Positions 55,785 to 64,000 of a stretch of 64,000 nucleotides of DNA are shown piece after piece. The notes below the pieces were generated by a model, which was not told the DNA's origin, made no database searches, and saw nothing but the letters and a program-made list of their open reading frames with translations. Position numbers and translations under genes: made by a program. The DNA lies in assembly GCF_006716905.1 (NCBI RefSeq), contig NZ_VFPV01000003.1, positions 434,001-498,000 on the forward strand, read 5' to 3'. The stretch's first letter is position 1. Each line of letters starts with the position of its first letter. Source of the DNA: Acidovorax temperans (GTDB lineage: Bacteria > Pseudomonadota > Gammaproteobacteria > Burkholderiales > Burkholderiaceae_C).

Positions 55785-57095
55785 ATGAAGCTAGCTGACA
55801 ACAAAGCCACCCTGTCGTTCTCCAACGGCAGCCCCAGCGTGGACCTGCCGGTCTATCAGGGCAGCATCGGCCCGGACGTCATCGACATCCGCAAGCTGTA
55901 TGCACAAACGGGCATGTTCACCTATGACCCCGGCTTCCTGTCCACAGCCGCAACCCAGTCCGCCATCACTTACATCGATGGCGACAAGGGCGAGCTGCTG
56001 TACCGCGGCTACCCCATTGAGCAGCTGGCTGTGAACTGCGACTTTCTGGAAACTTGCCACCTGCTGCTGTACGGAAACCTGCCCAATGAAGCCCAGAAGA
56101 AGGACTTCACCAGCCGCGTGACCAACCACACCATGGTCAACGAGCAAATGCAGTTCTTCCTGCGTGGCTTCCGCCGTGACGCACACCCCATGGCTGTGCT
56201 GACCGGTCTGGTGGGTGGTCTGTCGGCCTTCTACCACGACAGCACCGACATCAACAACCCAGAGCACCGCGAAATCGCCGCGATCCGCCTGATCGCCAAG
56301 ATGCCTACGCTGGTGTCCATGGCATACAAGTACAGCGTGGGCCAGCCTTACATCTACCCACGCAACGACCTGAGCTACGCTGGCAACTTCATGCGCATGA
56401 TGTTTGCCACGCCTTGCGAAGAGTACAAGGTCAACCCGGTGCTCGAACGCGCTCTGGACCGCATCTTCATCCTGCACGCTGACCACGAGCAAAACGCATC
56501 CACATCGACCGTGCGTCTGTGCGGCTCGTCGGGCACCAACCCCTTCGCAGCCATCGCTGCGGGCGTGGCCTGCCTGTGGGGCCCTGCCCACGGTGGCGCC
56601 AACGAAGCCTGCCTGAACATGCTGGAAGACATCCAGCGCAACGGTGGCGTGGCCAAGGTCGGCGAGTTCATGGAGAAGGTCAAGGACAAGAACTCCGGCG
56701 TGAAGCTGATGGGTTTTGGCCACCGCGTGTACAAGAACTACGACCCCCGCGCCAAGCTGATGCAGGAAACCTGCAACGAAGTGCTGCAGGAACTGGGCCT
56801 GGAAAACGACCCCCTGTTCAAGCTGGCCAAGCAGCTCGAGAAGATTGCGCTGGAAGACGACTACTTCGTGTCGCGCAAGCTGTACCCCAACGTGGACTTC
56901 TACTCGGGCATCGTGCAACGCGCCATCGGCATCCCCGTGTCGCTGTTCACTGCCATCTTCGCGCTGGCTCGCACCGTGGGCTGGATTGCCCAACTGAACG
57001 AAATGATTGGCGACCCCGAGTACAAGATCGGCCGCCCACGCCAGCTGTTCACCGGTGCTGAGCGCCGCGACGTGCTGCCTATCAGCAAGCGTTGA
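55785..57095 (+). CDS. gltA: citrate synthase
   Basis: A 436-residue type II (hexameric, NADH-sensitive type) citrate synthase. The catalytic His is in [12 protein letters not shown], with [14 protein letters not shown] and the catalytic Asp in [23 protein letters not shown] at 55785 with AAGGAAAG upstream. Last gene of the sdh operon, followed by a strong terminator. Confidence 0.98.
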   Translation: MKLADNKATLSFSNGSPSVDLPVYQGSIGPDVIDIRKLYAQTGMFTYDPGFLSTAATQSAITYIDGDKGELLYRGYPIEQLAVNCDFLETCHLLLYGNLPNEAQKKDFTSRVTNHTMVNEQMQFFLRGFRRDAHPMAVLTGLVGGLSAFYHDSTDINNPEHREIAAIRLIAKMPTLVSMAYKYSVGQPYIYPRNDLSYAGNFMRMMFATPCEEYKVNPVLERALDRIFILHADHEQNASTSTVRLCGSSGTNPFAAIAAGVACLWGPAHGGANEACLNMLEDIQRNGGVAKVGEFMEKVKDKNSGVKLMGFGHRVYKNYDPRAKLMQETCNEVLQELGLENDPLFKLAKQLEKIALEDDYFVSRKLYPNVDFYSGIVQRAIGIPVSLFTAIFALARTVGWIAQLNEMIGDPEYKIGRPRQLFTGAERRDVLPISKR

Positions 57096-57140
57096 TCGGT
57101 GAAGTGCCTGGCGCGCATGGCGCCCAGGCCTGAACCCCAA

Positions 57141-57170
57141 AGCCCGCAGGTGCCCCCTGCGGGCTTTTTT
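57141..57170 (+). terminator. gltA/sdh operon terminator
   Basis: Stem AGCCCGCAGG, loop TGCCC, CCTGCGGGCT, then TTTTT. Lies 45 bp after the gltA stop. Confidence 0.9.
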
Positions 57171-57568
57171 ACGCCTGCTGCCGCTTCTTTTGAGCCTGCG
57201 ATGGGGTTCAGACCAGGGAAATGACCCCAGGGTGATTGGCAGGAACCTTGCGGCCCAAGAGCACCGCGCATCCCTCGGAGCCGCCAGCCGTTGAGCGAAG
57301 CAACACCCGCAGTGATGGCGAGTCTTTGCAACGCAGCAGTCCAAGCCACACGGCCGACACGGCCCACAGCGCAGTGTTGAGCGCCGAGGATTCCAAGGGA
57401 TTTCCATCACCGCGCCAGCTGCCAGCGCACCGCAGAATGCAGCCATTGCGGCAGAAGCCAGACATGGATCGCTGGACGCGCTGACCGCCCCCGGCCCCAT
57501 GGGACCAGCGCGCCAGCATGACGCTTATGTCCCTGCTCACAGCCAAACCCTACACGGAGGAAGTTCCT
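57171..57568. other. 398-bp gap with no recognised gene
   Basis: Between the gltA terminator and the small ankyrin gene. Several short frames exist on both strands, but none has a ribosome site plus protein-like composition. It may be the remains of a lost gene, but no homology is visible to me. Confidence 0.4.
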
Positions 57569-57907
57569 ATGTCCGCAGGTGACTGGAAGCGCTTTTACCA
57601 GGCGGTCTGTGATGGCGACATGCGCCTGGTGCGGCACTACATCGAAGCGGGCATTGATGTGAACTACGCCCACCCAGAGTTCTTCTCCACCCCGCTGGTG
57701 GCAGCCATACGCAACCAGCGTGAAGAAGTGGCGCTCTTCATCTTGCAGCGCGGCGCAGATCCGCTGCGGGTGTCTGAAGTGGATGGCGCCTCCCCCATGG
57801 ATCTGCTGGCCACCAGCAACCTTCCGCGCCTTCAAGAACAACTGGACCGCATGGGGATTGCCGCCCGGCCTGCCCGGAATTTCTGGAAACGCTGGCTGGG
57901 CTGGTAG
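57569..57907 (+). CDS. small ankyrin-repeat protein
   Basis: 112 residues. Two to three ankyrin-like repeats are visible (AVCDGDMRLVRHYIEAGIDVNY, TPLVAAIRNQREEVALFILQRGADPL, DGASPMDLLATSN). A basic Trp-rich end RNFWKRWLGW could touch membrane. Ribosome site GGAGG eight bases before the ATG. Cytoplasmic; partner unknown. Confidence 0.8.
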   Translation: MSAGDWKRFYQAVCDGDMRLVRHYIEAGIDVNYAHPEFFSTPLVAAIRNQREEVALFILQRGADPLRVSEVDGASPMDLLATSNLPRLQEQLDRMGIAARPARNFWKRWLGW

Positions 57908-58043
57908 CGGCAGCGCAGGCCCGCACCGGCCGCTAGGTGGATCAACCCGAGGGGCCAGGACGCCAACCCAACTCACCCCCGATACCTTGAAGAGTCAGCG
58001 TGCTCCGCCAAAACGCATAACCTCTTTTTCACAGGCACGCACG

Positions 58044-58058
58044 TACTCCCCCCTAGTA
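58044..58058. promoter_or_regulatory. putative FrmR operator
   Basis: TACTCCCCCCTAGTA: inverted TACT/AGTA flanks around a six-base C (G on the other strand) tract plus one base. This is the layout known for RcnR/FrmR-type sites (TACT-G6-N-AGTA, from memory). It lies 110 bp upstream of frmR. Confidence 0.65.
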
Positions 58059-58076
58059 ACCACACTTTGTGCCATG

Positions 58077-58101
58077 CCAGCGCTTATATTTAAAGCGCTG
58101 G
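58077..58101. repeat. REP-like palindrome (copy h)
   Basis: CCAGCGCTT (58077-58085) and AAGCGCTGG (58093-58101), a perfect 9-bp inverted repeat with a 7-base loop, between the FrmR operator and frmR. A possible -10 TATACT follows at 58107. Confidence 0.6.
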
Positions 58102-58167
58102 TAATTTATACTGCCACCCAGTACACCTCTTGATCCACGATTGAGAGGCGCCAGAACGGAATACCCC

Positions 58168-59584
<1,417 letters not shown>

Positions 59585-59613
59585 CCCAGGCACTACAAAA
59601 ACAAGAGCACCTT

Positions 59614-59690
59614 GCGCTTGCTGGATAAGCATTCAAGCCATAAAACCCTTGAAACCCTGATTCAGCAAGCGCCACCAGCTATTCTTTTGT
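59614..59690. repeat. REP-like palindrome (copy i), wide loop
   Basis: GCGCTTGCTG (59614-59623) and CAGCAAGCGC (59663-59672) are perfect inverted repeats 39 bases apart, followed by CACCAGCTATTCTTTTG. They occupy the frmA-fghA gap and could form a hairpin within the operon mRNA. Confidence 0.6.
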
Positions 59691-59699
59691 GAGCAACCC

Positions 59700-60563
59700 A
59701 TGTCCACCCATCTAGAACTGTTGAGCAGCCATGCCTGCTTTGGCGGCGAGCAACGCTTCTACCGCCATGATTCGGGCACCATCGGCCTGCCGATGAAATT
59801 TGCGGTGTACCTGCCGCCCCAGGCCAGCCAGGGCCCCGTCCCGGCCCTGCTGTACCTGGCCGGGCTGACCTGCACCGAAGAGACCTTCGCTACCAAGGCC
59901 AGCGCCCAGCGCCGCGCAGCCGAACTGGGCCTGGCGCTCATCACGCCCGACACCAGCCCGCGCGGCGCCAACGTGCCCGGCGAAGCCGAGAGCTGGGACT
60001 TTGGCGTGGGCGCAGGTTTTTACCTGGACGCCACCCAGGCACCCTGGGCCACGCACTGGCGCATGGAAAGCTACGTGATGAACGAGTTGCTGCCGCTGTG
60101 CACGGCACAGTTGCCGATCGACGCGCAGCGCCTGGGTATTTTTGGCCACTCGATGGGCGGGCACGGCGCGCTCACCCTGGCCTTGCGCCACCCTGGGCGG
60201 TTCAAAACCCTCTCGGCGTTTGCGCCCATCTGCGCGCCCACCCAATGCCCCTGGGGCGAGAAGGCGTTCACCGGCTACCTGGGTGCAGACCGCACCAGCT
60301 GGGGTGAGCACGATGCCACCGTGCTGATGGAAAACCAGCCCCTGGCCCCCTACCCTGGCGGCATCCTCATCGACCAGGGCCTGGCGGACAAGTTTCTGGA
60401 AGGGCAACTGCACCCCCACCTGTTCGAGGCAGCATGCGCGCAGATTGGCCAGCCCCTCACGCTGCGCCGCCACGCGGGGTACGACCACGGCTACTACTTC
60501 ATCCAGACGTTCATCGACGACCACCTGCAGCACCACGCCAAGGGCCTGGGCGTAGCAGCCTGA
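59700..60563 (+). CDS. fghA: S-formylglutathione hydrolase
   Basis: A 287-residue esterase-D-type alpha/beta hydrolase that releases formate and glutathione. Nucleophile Ser151 in GHSMGGHGAL; the Asp and His of the triad are in the C-terminal third (DQGLADKFL and RRHAGYDHGYYFI). Completes the FrmA pathway. Followed by a strong terminator. Confidence 0.96.
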   Translation: MSTHLELLSSHACFGGEQRFYRHDSGTIGLPMKFAVYLPPQASQGPVPALLYLAGLTCTEETFATKASAQRRAAELGLALITPDTSPRGANVPGEAESWDFGVGAGFYLDATQAPWATHWRMESYVMNELLPLCTAQLPIDAQRLGIFGHSMGGHGALTLALRHPGRFKTLSAFAPICAPTQCPWGEKAFTGYLGADRTSWGEHDATVLMENQPLAPYPGGILIDQGLADKFLEGQLHPHLFEAACAQIGQPLTLRRHAGYDHGYYFIQTFIDDHLQHHAKGLGVAA

Positions 60564-60594
60564 GCGGGCTGTTTCGTACCGCCTTCCAATGGCA

Positions 60595-60630
60595 AAAAGG
60601 GCTGTCCCGCAAGGGGCAGCCCTTTTTTTA
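60595..60630. terminator. bidirectional terminator between fghA and phoX
   Basis: AAAAAGGGCTG ... CAGCCCTTTTTTT with inner CCCGC/GGGG pairing. T-tracts on both strands serve the two convergent genes. Confidence 0.88.
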
Positions 60631-60648
60631 CTCAGCGCCCAGTGCGGG

Positions 60649-62577
60649 TCAGGTGCCCACCACGCCGCCGTCTGCCTTGCGGATGACCACCGTAGCCGAG
60701 CGGGGACGGCCGTTGGCCTTCTTCTCGGGCCAGTTGGACACGGCACGGGGGTTCTCGGGGTCGGACAGCTCGTTGGCGGGCTCACCGGGGTGCTGGATGT
60801 TGACGAACATGGTCTTGCCGTCCGGCGTGGTGGTCACGCCGGTGACCTCGCAGCCTGCGGGGCCGACGAGGAAGCGCCGCACTTCGCCCGTGTTCACATC
60901 GGCAGCCACCATCATGTTGTTGCCAAAGTTCTTCAGGTCGCCCTTGCCCATGGCCGACGTGGACATGTCGCACTGGATCCACAGCACACCGCGGCCGTCC
61001 ACCCACAGGCCATCGGGGCACGAGAACATGTCGCCCTTGATGTTGCCCTTGGCCTCGGCGCGCTCCAGCGATGGATCACCCGCCATGACGAAGTGGTTCC
61101 AGGCAAAGGTCTGGCCGCTGAAGTCGCCATCTTCCTTCCAGCGAATGATGTTGCCTTGTGTGTTGTTGGCACGGGGGTTGGCCGCATCCACCGCAGGCTG
61201 GTTGGCGCCGCCGCGGTTGCTGTTGTTGGTCAGCGTGGTGTAGACCCAGCCTTGCTTGTCCACGGCAATCCACTCGGGACGGTCCATCTTGGTGGCGCCC
61301 AGCAGGTCGCTGGCCTGGCGGGCCTTGATCAGCACTTCGCCCTGGTCGGCAAAGCCGTTGGCGGCTGTGAGCGGGCCTTCGCCATGCGTCAGCGCAATCC
61401 AGCGGCCCTTGCCGTCGGCGTTGAACTGTGCCACGTACAGCGTGCCATGGTCCAGCAGCGTGGCGTTGGCCGCGGCACCGCCGGGCTTGATGGCATCACG
61501 GCTCACGAACTTGTAGATGTACTCAAAGCGTGCGTCTTCGCCCATGTAGACCACAGCCCGGTTGTCACGCGTGACGGCCACCGTGGCGCCTTCGTGCGCA
61601 CCCCGGCCCATGGCCGTGCGCTTGACGGGGGTGGAGCTGGGGTTGTTGGGGTCGATCTCGACGATCCAGCCGAAGCGGTTGGGCTCGTTGGGGTTCTTGG
61701 TGGCATCAAACCGCGCGTCAAACTCATGCCAGCGGTAGCCAGAGCCGCCCTTCTTCAGGCCCCAGCGCTTTTCGTGGGCGCTGAGTGTGTCGCCACCGCT
61801 GAAGTAGTTGATGAAGTTTTCTTCAGACGTGAGGTACGTGCCCCAGGGCGTGATGCCGCTGGCGCAGTTGTTGAGGGTGCCGAGCACCGAGCGCCCTTGC
61901 GGGTCGGCCGCGGTTTTCATGAGCGCGTGACCTGCGGCGGGGCCGCTGACCAGGGTGGGCGTGTTGGCAGTGATGCGGCGTGCCCAGGGCGAGGGTGTCA
62001 CCACCTCCCACTTGCCGTTCTTTTCCTGCACTTCGCAGATCGACACGCCGTGGGCTGCCTGCGACTTGCGCACCTTCTCCAGGCTCCAGTTGGCTGCACC
62101 GTCAGGGAACAGCAGACCGTGGTCCACATACTCGTGGTTCATGGCCAGCAAGCCCACCTTGGAGCCTTCTTGCGCAAAGTAGTGGATGCCGTCGTGGTGC
62201 ATGCCAAACTGGGTTGCCTGCTGGGCGGCGCTGTTGCTGGCGTCGTCCTTGAACGCAGCGTTTTCACCAGACATGCCCACCGGGTCACCCCAGGGTGCGA
62301 TCACCTGCACGGTGTAGCCCTCGGGCACCGTCACCGTGTCGGCCGTGGAAAGAGCCACGCTCTTGAAGCCCAGCAGGGGGCCAGCACCAGAGCCAGGGGT
62401 GGCACAACCCACCAGCGCAGCCGCACCGGCCACCGTGCTCAGCGGCGCCAGAAAATTGCCGGCCAACGCGCCCAAACCGCCACGCAACAAGGTGCGGCGC
62501 GAAGGGGCTGACACCTCATGGATGCTGGGGTTGGAAGAACGGTTGCTGTCTTCCATCAGGGAGAAATCTTTTGCCAT
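60649..62577 (-). CDS. PhoX-family (DUF839) alkaline phosphatase-like protein
   Basis: 642 residues. Twin-arginine signal SRRTLLRGGLGALAG around residues 26-40, followed by CATPG that may be a lipidation Cys. The PhoX body has the calcium/iron site regions GLLAMNHEYVDH, FSGGDTLSAHEKRWGL, RMGRGAHEGATV-like (AMGRGAHEGATVAV) and DGLWVDGRGVLWIQCD. Likely a periplasmic, calcium-dependent phosphatase for organic phosphates. The ATG at 62577 is preferred over a start at 62679 that lacks a sensible signal. Confidence 0.88.
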   Translation of the reverse strand: MAKDFSLMEDSNRSSNPSIHEVSAPSRRTLLRGGLGALAGNFLAPLSTVAGAAALVGCATPGSGAGPLLGFKSVALSTADTVTVPEGYTVQVIAPWGDPVGMSGENAAFKDDASNSAAQQATQFGMHHDGIHYFAQEGSKVGLLAMNHEYVDHGLLFPDGAANWSLEKVRKSQAAHGVSICEVQEKNGKWEVVTPSPWARRITANTPTLVSGPAAGHALMKTAADPQGRSVLGTLNNCASGITPWGTYLTSEENFINYFSGGDTLSAHEKRWGLKKGGSGYRWHEFDARFDATKNPNEPNRFGWIVEIDPNNPSSTPVKRTAMGRGAHEGATVAVTRDNRAVVYMGEDARFEYIYKFVSRDAIKPGGAAANATLLDHGTLYVAQFNADGKGRWIALTHGEGPLTAANGFADQGEVLIKARQASDLLGATKMDRPEWIAVDKQGWVYTTLTNNSNRGGANQPAVDAANPRANNTQGNIIRWKEDGDFSGQTFAWNHFVMAGDPSLERAEAKGNIKGDMFSCPDGLWVDGRGVLWIQCDMSTSAMGKGDLKNFGNNMMVAADVNTGEVRRFLVGPAGCEVTGVTTTPDGKTMFVNIQHPGEPANELSDPENPRAVSNWPEKKANGRPRSATVVIRKADGGVVGT

Positions 62578-62907
62578 CGTGCTTACTTGGTTGTGACTGC
62601 GCTGCCGGGGGTCGGCAGCACGCGCGGCATTTGTAGGCGCGGCGTATGACCAAGGCATGACAGGCACGCAGAAGATCATCTCCCGCGCGGCACTCGGTCA
62701 GCGACTTGCACACGCTGATCTGCCGTAGAGCGCGCGGACAAGGTCGATGCTTCTTGATATCAAAAATTGATACATTTATCAAATAACCATTTATTTGATA
62801 GATATGCTTGAAATTTAGCAAATTCGTCACATAATGTAACCATGCGCACCGCTGGTGCACGGGTTCCAGCGACAGCCACCAGCAGACGCAGGCACCGGAA
62901 AGATTGC
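62578..62907. other. divergent promoter region of phoX and GGDEF gene
   Basis: 330 bp. The phoX-proximal 170 bp are featureless to me. From 62754 to 62840 it becomes AT-rich and contains the TTGATA hexamer array and an imperfect palindrome GTCACAT-A-ATGTAAC (62826-62840). I do not find a convincing Pho box (paired CTGTCAT-like 7-mers at 11-bp spacing). Confidence 0.6.
62754..62800. promoter_or_regulatory. array of five TTGATA/TATCAA hexamers
   Basis: TTGATATCAA (62754-62763) is a perfect palindrome. TTGATA follows at 62767. A perfect 10-4-10 inverted repeat (TATCAAATAA, spacer CCAT, TTATTTGATA) fills 62777-62800. The density of one hexamer in both orientations suggests cooperative binding by a single regulator. 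Confidence 0.6.
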
Positions 62908-64000
62908 ATGACGACGACCTCTTCTTTGTCGACAGAAACTTCCCCCACGCCAGGCGGCGCCACCGCCGAGGTGTGCGCGTCTGTCGATGAACTCAAACAA
63001 CGGATCTTCGACGCGACGCCCATGGGGCTTTGCCTGCTGATCCGTGCCCAGCCCGTGCTCATCAACGCGCGCTTCGCTGAGCTGCTCGGGGCAGCCCCTG
63101 AAGACGCCTTGCGCCCTGCCACCTGGCTGCAGCAACAGTGGCCAGAGCTGTGGCCGCAACTGCTCGGCATAGGCCGCGGCCAACGGCATGTGAGCTGTGC
63201 CACTGCCTCGGGCCGCATCTTCAATGGGCGTGCCTATGCGCGGGTGCTGCCCGCACTGGCCGAAGGGGCCGAACTGATCACCGTGGTGGACGAACCCCAG
63301 CGCGCGCAAATTGCTTTTTCTTCGCACTGGCGTGCCCGCATGCTGGAGCAGACGGAGACCATGGGCCGCAGCGGCTCGGCAGAAATCGACCTGGACCAAG
63401 GCAAGGCCGTGCTGTCCAAGGGCCTGTATGCGCTGCTGGGGCTGCCCTTTCACCCCAAAGCTGTGCCCAGCTGGCGCCTGCTGCAGCGGCTGCCCGCGAA
63501 AGAGCGCGGCTATGCGGCCTCGATATGGCAAGGCGCACTGCCCGACGAGCCGTTCGAGTTCCAGCACCGGCTGGTCTGTAGCGATGGCAAGCGGCTTGAA
63601 GTGCTGCAGCGTGGCATGGTCGAAACCGACGGCTCTGGCCGCCGCCATGGCTACGTCATCATCCAGGACATCACCGCCCAGCGTGAAGCCGAGCAGCGCA
63701 TCCAGGAGCTGGCCAACCACGACGAAGTCACGGGCCTGGCCAACCGCACGCAACTGCTCGACCGCATTGATGCCGCCGTGCACGCTGCCAAGTGGGACCC
63801 GCAACCGTTTTTGCTGCTCTCCATCCAGGTCGATCAGGTGGACCAGCTCAAGCAGGCCATGGGCTATGGCGCGGGTGATGCCATGGCCATGGCCGTGGCA
63901 TCACGCCTTTGCACGCTGACCGAGCCCAGCGACATCGTGGCGCGCCTGGACGGCGGTGAATTTGCAATTTTGCTGAGCCCCGAAAGCAGCGCGCTCGACC
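62908..64000 (+). CDS. GGDEF-domain protein, C-terminus cut by window edge
   Basis: Open from the ATG at 62908 to the window end (364 codons seen). A PAS-like N-terminal part (LKQRIFDATPMGLCLLIRAQPVLINARFAELLG) precedes a second PAS/PAC (FEFQHRLVCSDGKRLEV to YVIIQDITAQREAEQ) and a GGDEF domain (LANHDEVTGLANRTQLLDRI). The signature loop reads RLDGGEFAILL, so GGDEF is altered to DGGEF and cyclase activity is doubtful. An EAL domain may follow outside the window. ATG at 62842 is an alternative start. Confidence 0.85.
   Translation, partial: MTTTSSLSTETSPTPGGATAEVCASVDELKQRIFDATPMGLCLLIRAQPVLINARFAELLGAAPEDALRPATWLQQQWPELWPQLLGIGRGQRHVSCATASGRIFNGRAYARVLPALAEGAELITVVDEPQRAQIAFSSHWRARMLEQTETMGRSGSAEIDLDQGKAVLSKGLYALLGLPFHPKAVPSWRLLQRLPAKERGYAASIWQGALPDEPFEFQHRLVCSDGKRLEVLQRGMVETDGSGRRHGYVIIQDITAQREAEQRIQELANHDEVTGLANRTQLLDRIDAAVHAAKWDPQPFLLLSIQVDQVDQLKQAMGYGAGDAMAMAVASRLCTLTEPSDIVARLDGGEFAILLSPESSALD

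Noticed and set aside
62578-62907. Pho box controlling phoX
   Set aside because: The best candidate (CGTCAC and TGTAAC near 62825-62840) has 10-bp spacing instead of 11 and weak matches, and it lies next to the other gene.

Overview
The window is GC-rich DNA with dense, short-spaced genes. It reads as the chromosome of a Comamonadaceae betaproteobacterium, most likely Acidovorax or a close relative. This is inferred from gene order (ispD-ispF beside mfd; ybgC-tolQRA; mdh-gntR-sdhCDAB-sdhE-gltA), from families common in that group (DUF3149, DUF2242, DUF2322-like, type-1 GshA), and from a scattered intergenic palindrome family built on TTGATAGCTG..AGCGCTT. No tRNA, rRNA or CRISPR array was seen.

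Layout. 1-11 kb: an M14 zinc carboxypeptidase cut by the left edge, a PheC-like periplasmic protein divergent from katG, small conserved proteins, an M23 peptidase, rluE, two Ala/Gln-rich proteins, a DUF2242 lipoprotein, a thermonuclease and an MFS exporter. 11-18 kb: ispF and ispD, mfd, a membrane protein, a DUF3149 protein and serB. 18-20 kb: a nitric-oxide stress cluster (NsrR-type Rrf2 regulator, divergent YtfE/RIC repair protein, truncated hemoglobin) whose regulator has a MITE inserted directly upstream of its ribosome binding site. 20-31 kb: SUI1-type factor, DEAD-box helicase, diguanylate cyclase, YlqF GTPase, nested mobile DNA, gshA and an SDR. 30.68-31.08 kb: an intergenic region with three copies of a DnaA-box-containing module. 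31-38.5 kb: methyltransferase, ferredoxin, ribBA-ribH-nusB, aminotransferase and ybgC-tolQ-tolR-tolA. 38.6-45.3 kb: an IS1595-family element, two identical inverted IS4-family copies, and between them a DUF3592/ankyrin protein. 45.3-57.1 kb: a TCA-cycle block (acnB, a CitE-like lyase, mdh, GntR regulator, sdhCDAB, sdhE, gltA). 57.5-64 kb: a small ankyrin protein, the formaldehyde operon frmR-frmA-fghA, phoX, and a GGDEF protein cut by the right edge.

The mobile DNA is linked. A 106-bp MITE occurs at 18462-18567 and, identical where comparable, at 25898-27849, where IS630 and IS200-type elements have inserted into its right end. Its terminal repeats match those of the IS1595-family element at 38619-41144, and all three loci have perfect 8-bp target duplications, so that element is the probable source of the transposase. 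The IS1595 element was itself hit by an IS4-family element (11-bp duplication). The second IS4 copy lies inside the rho-independent terminator of acnB (10-bp duplication).

Functionally the region is mostly core metabolism and stress defence: peroxide (KatG), nitric oxide (NsrR/YtfE/Hb), formaldehyde (FrmR/FrmA/FghA), glutathione (GshA), isoprenoid and riboflavin synthesis, transcription-coupled repair, envelope integrity (Tol) and the TCA cycle. The least explained items are the DnaA-box triple repeat, the MITE at the nsrR start, and the TTGATA hexamer array between phoX and the terminal GGDEF gene.
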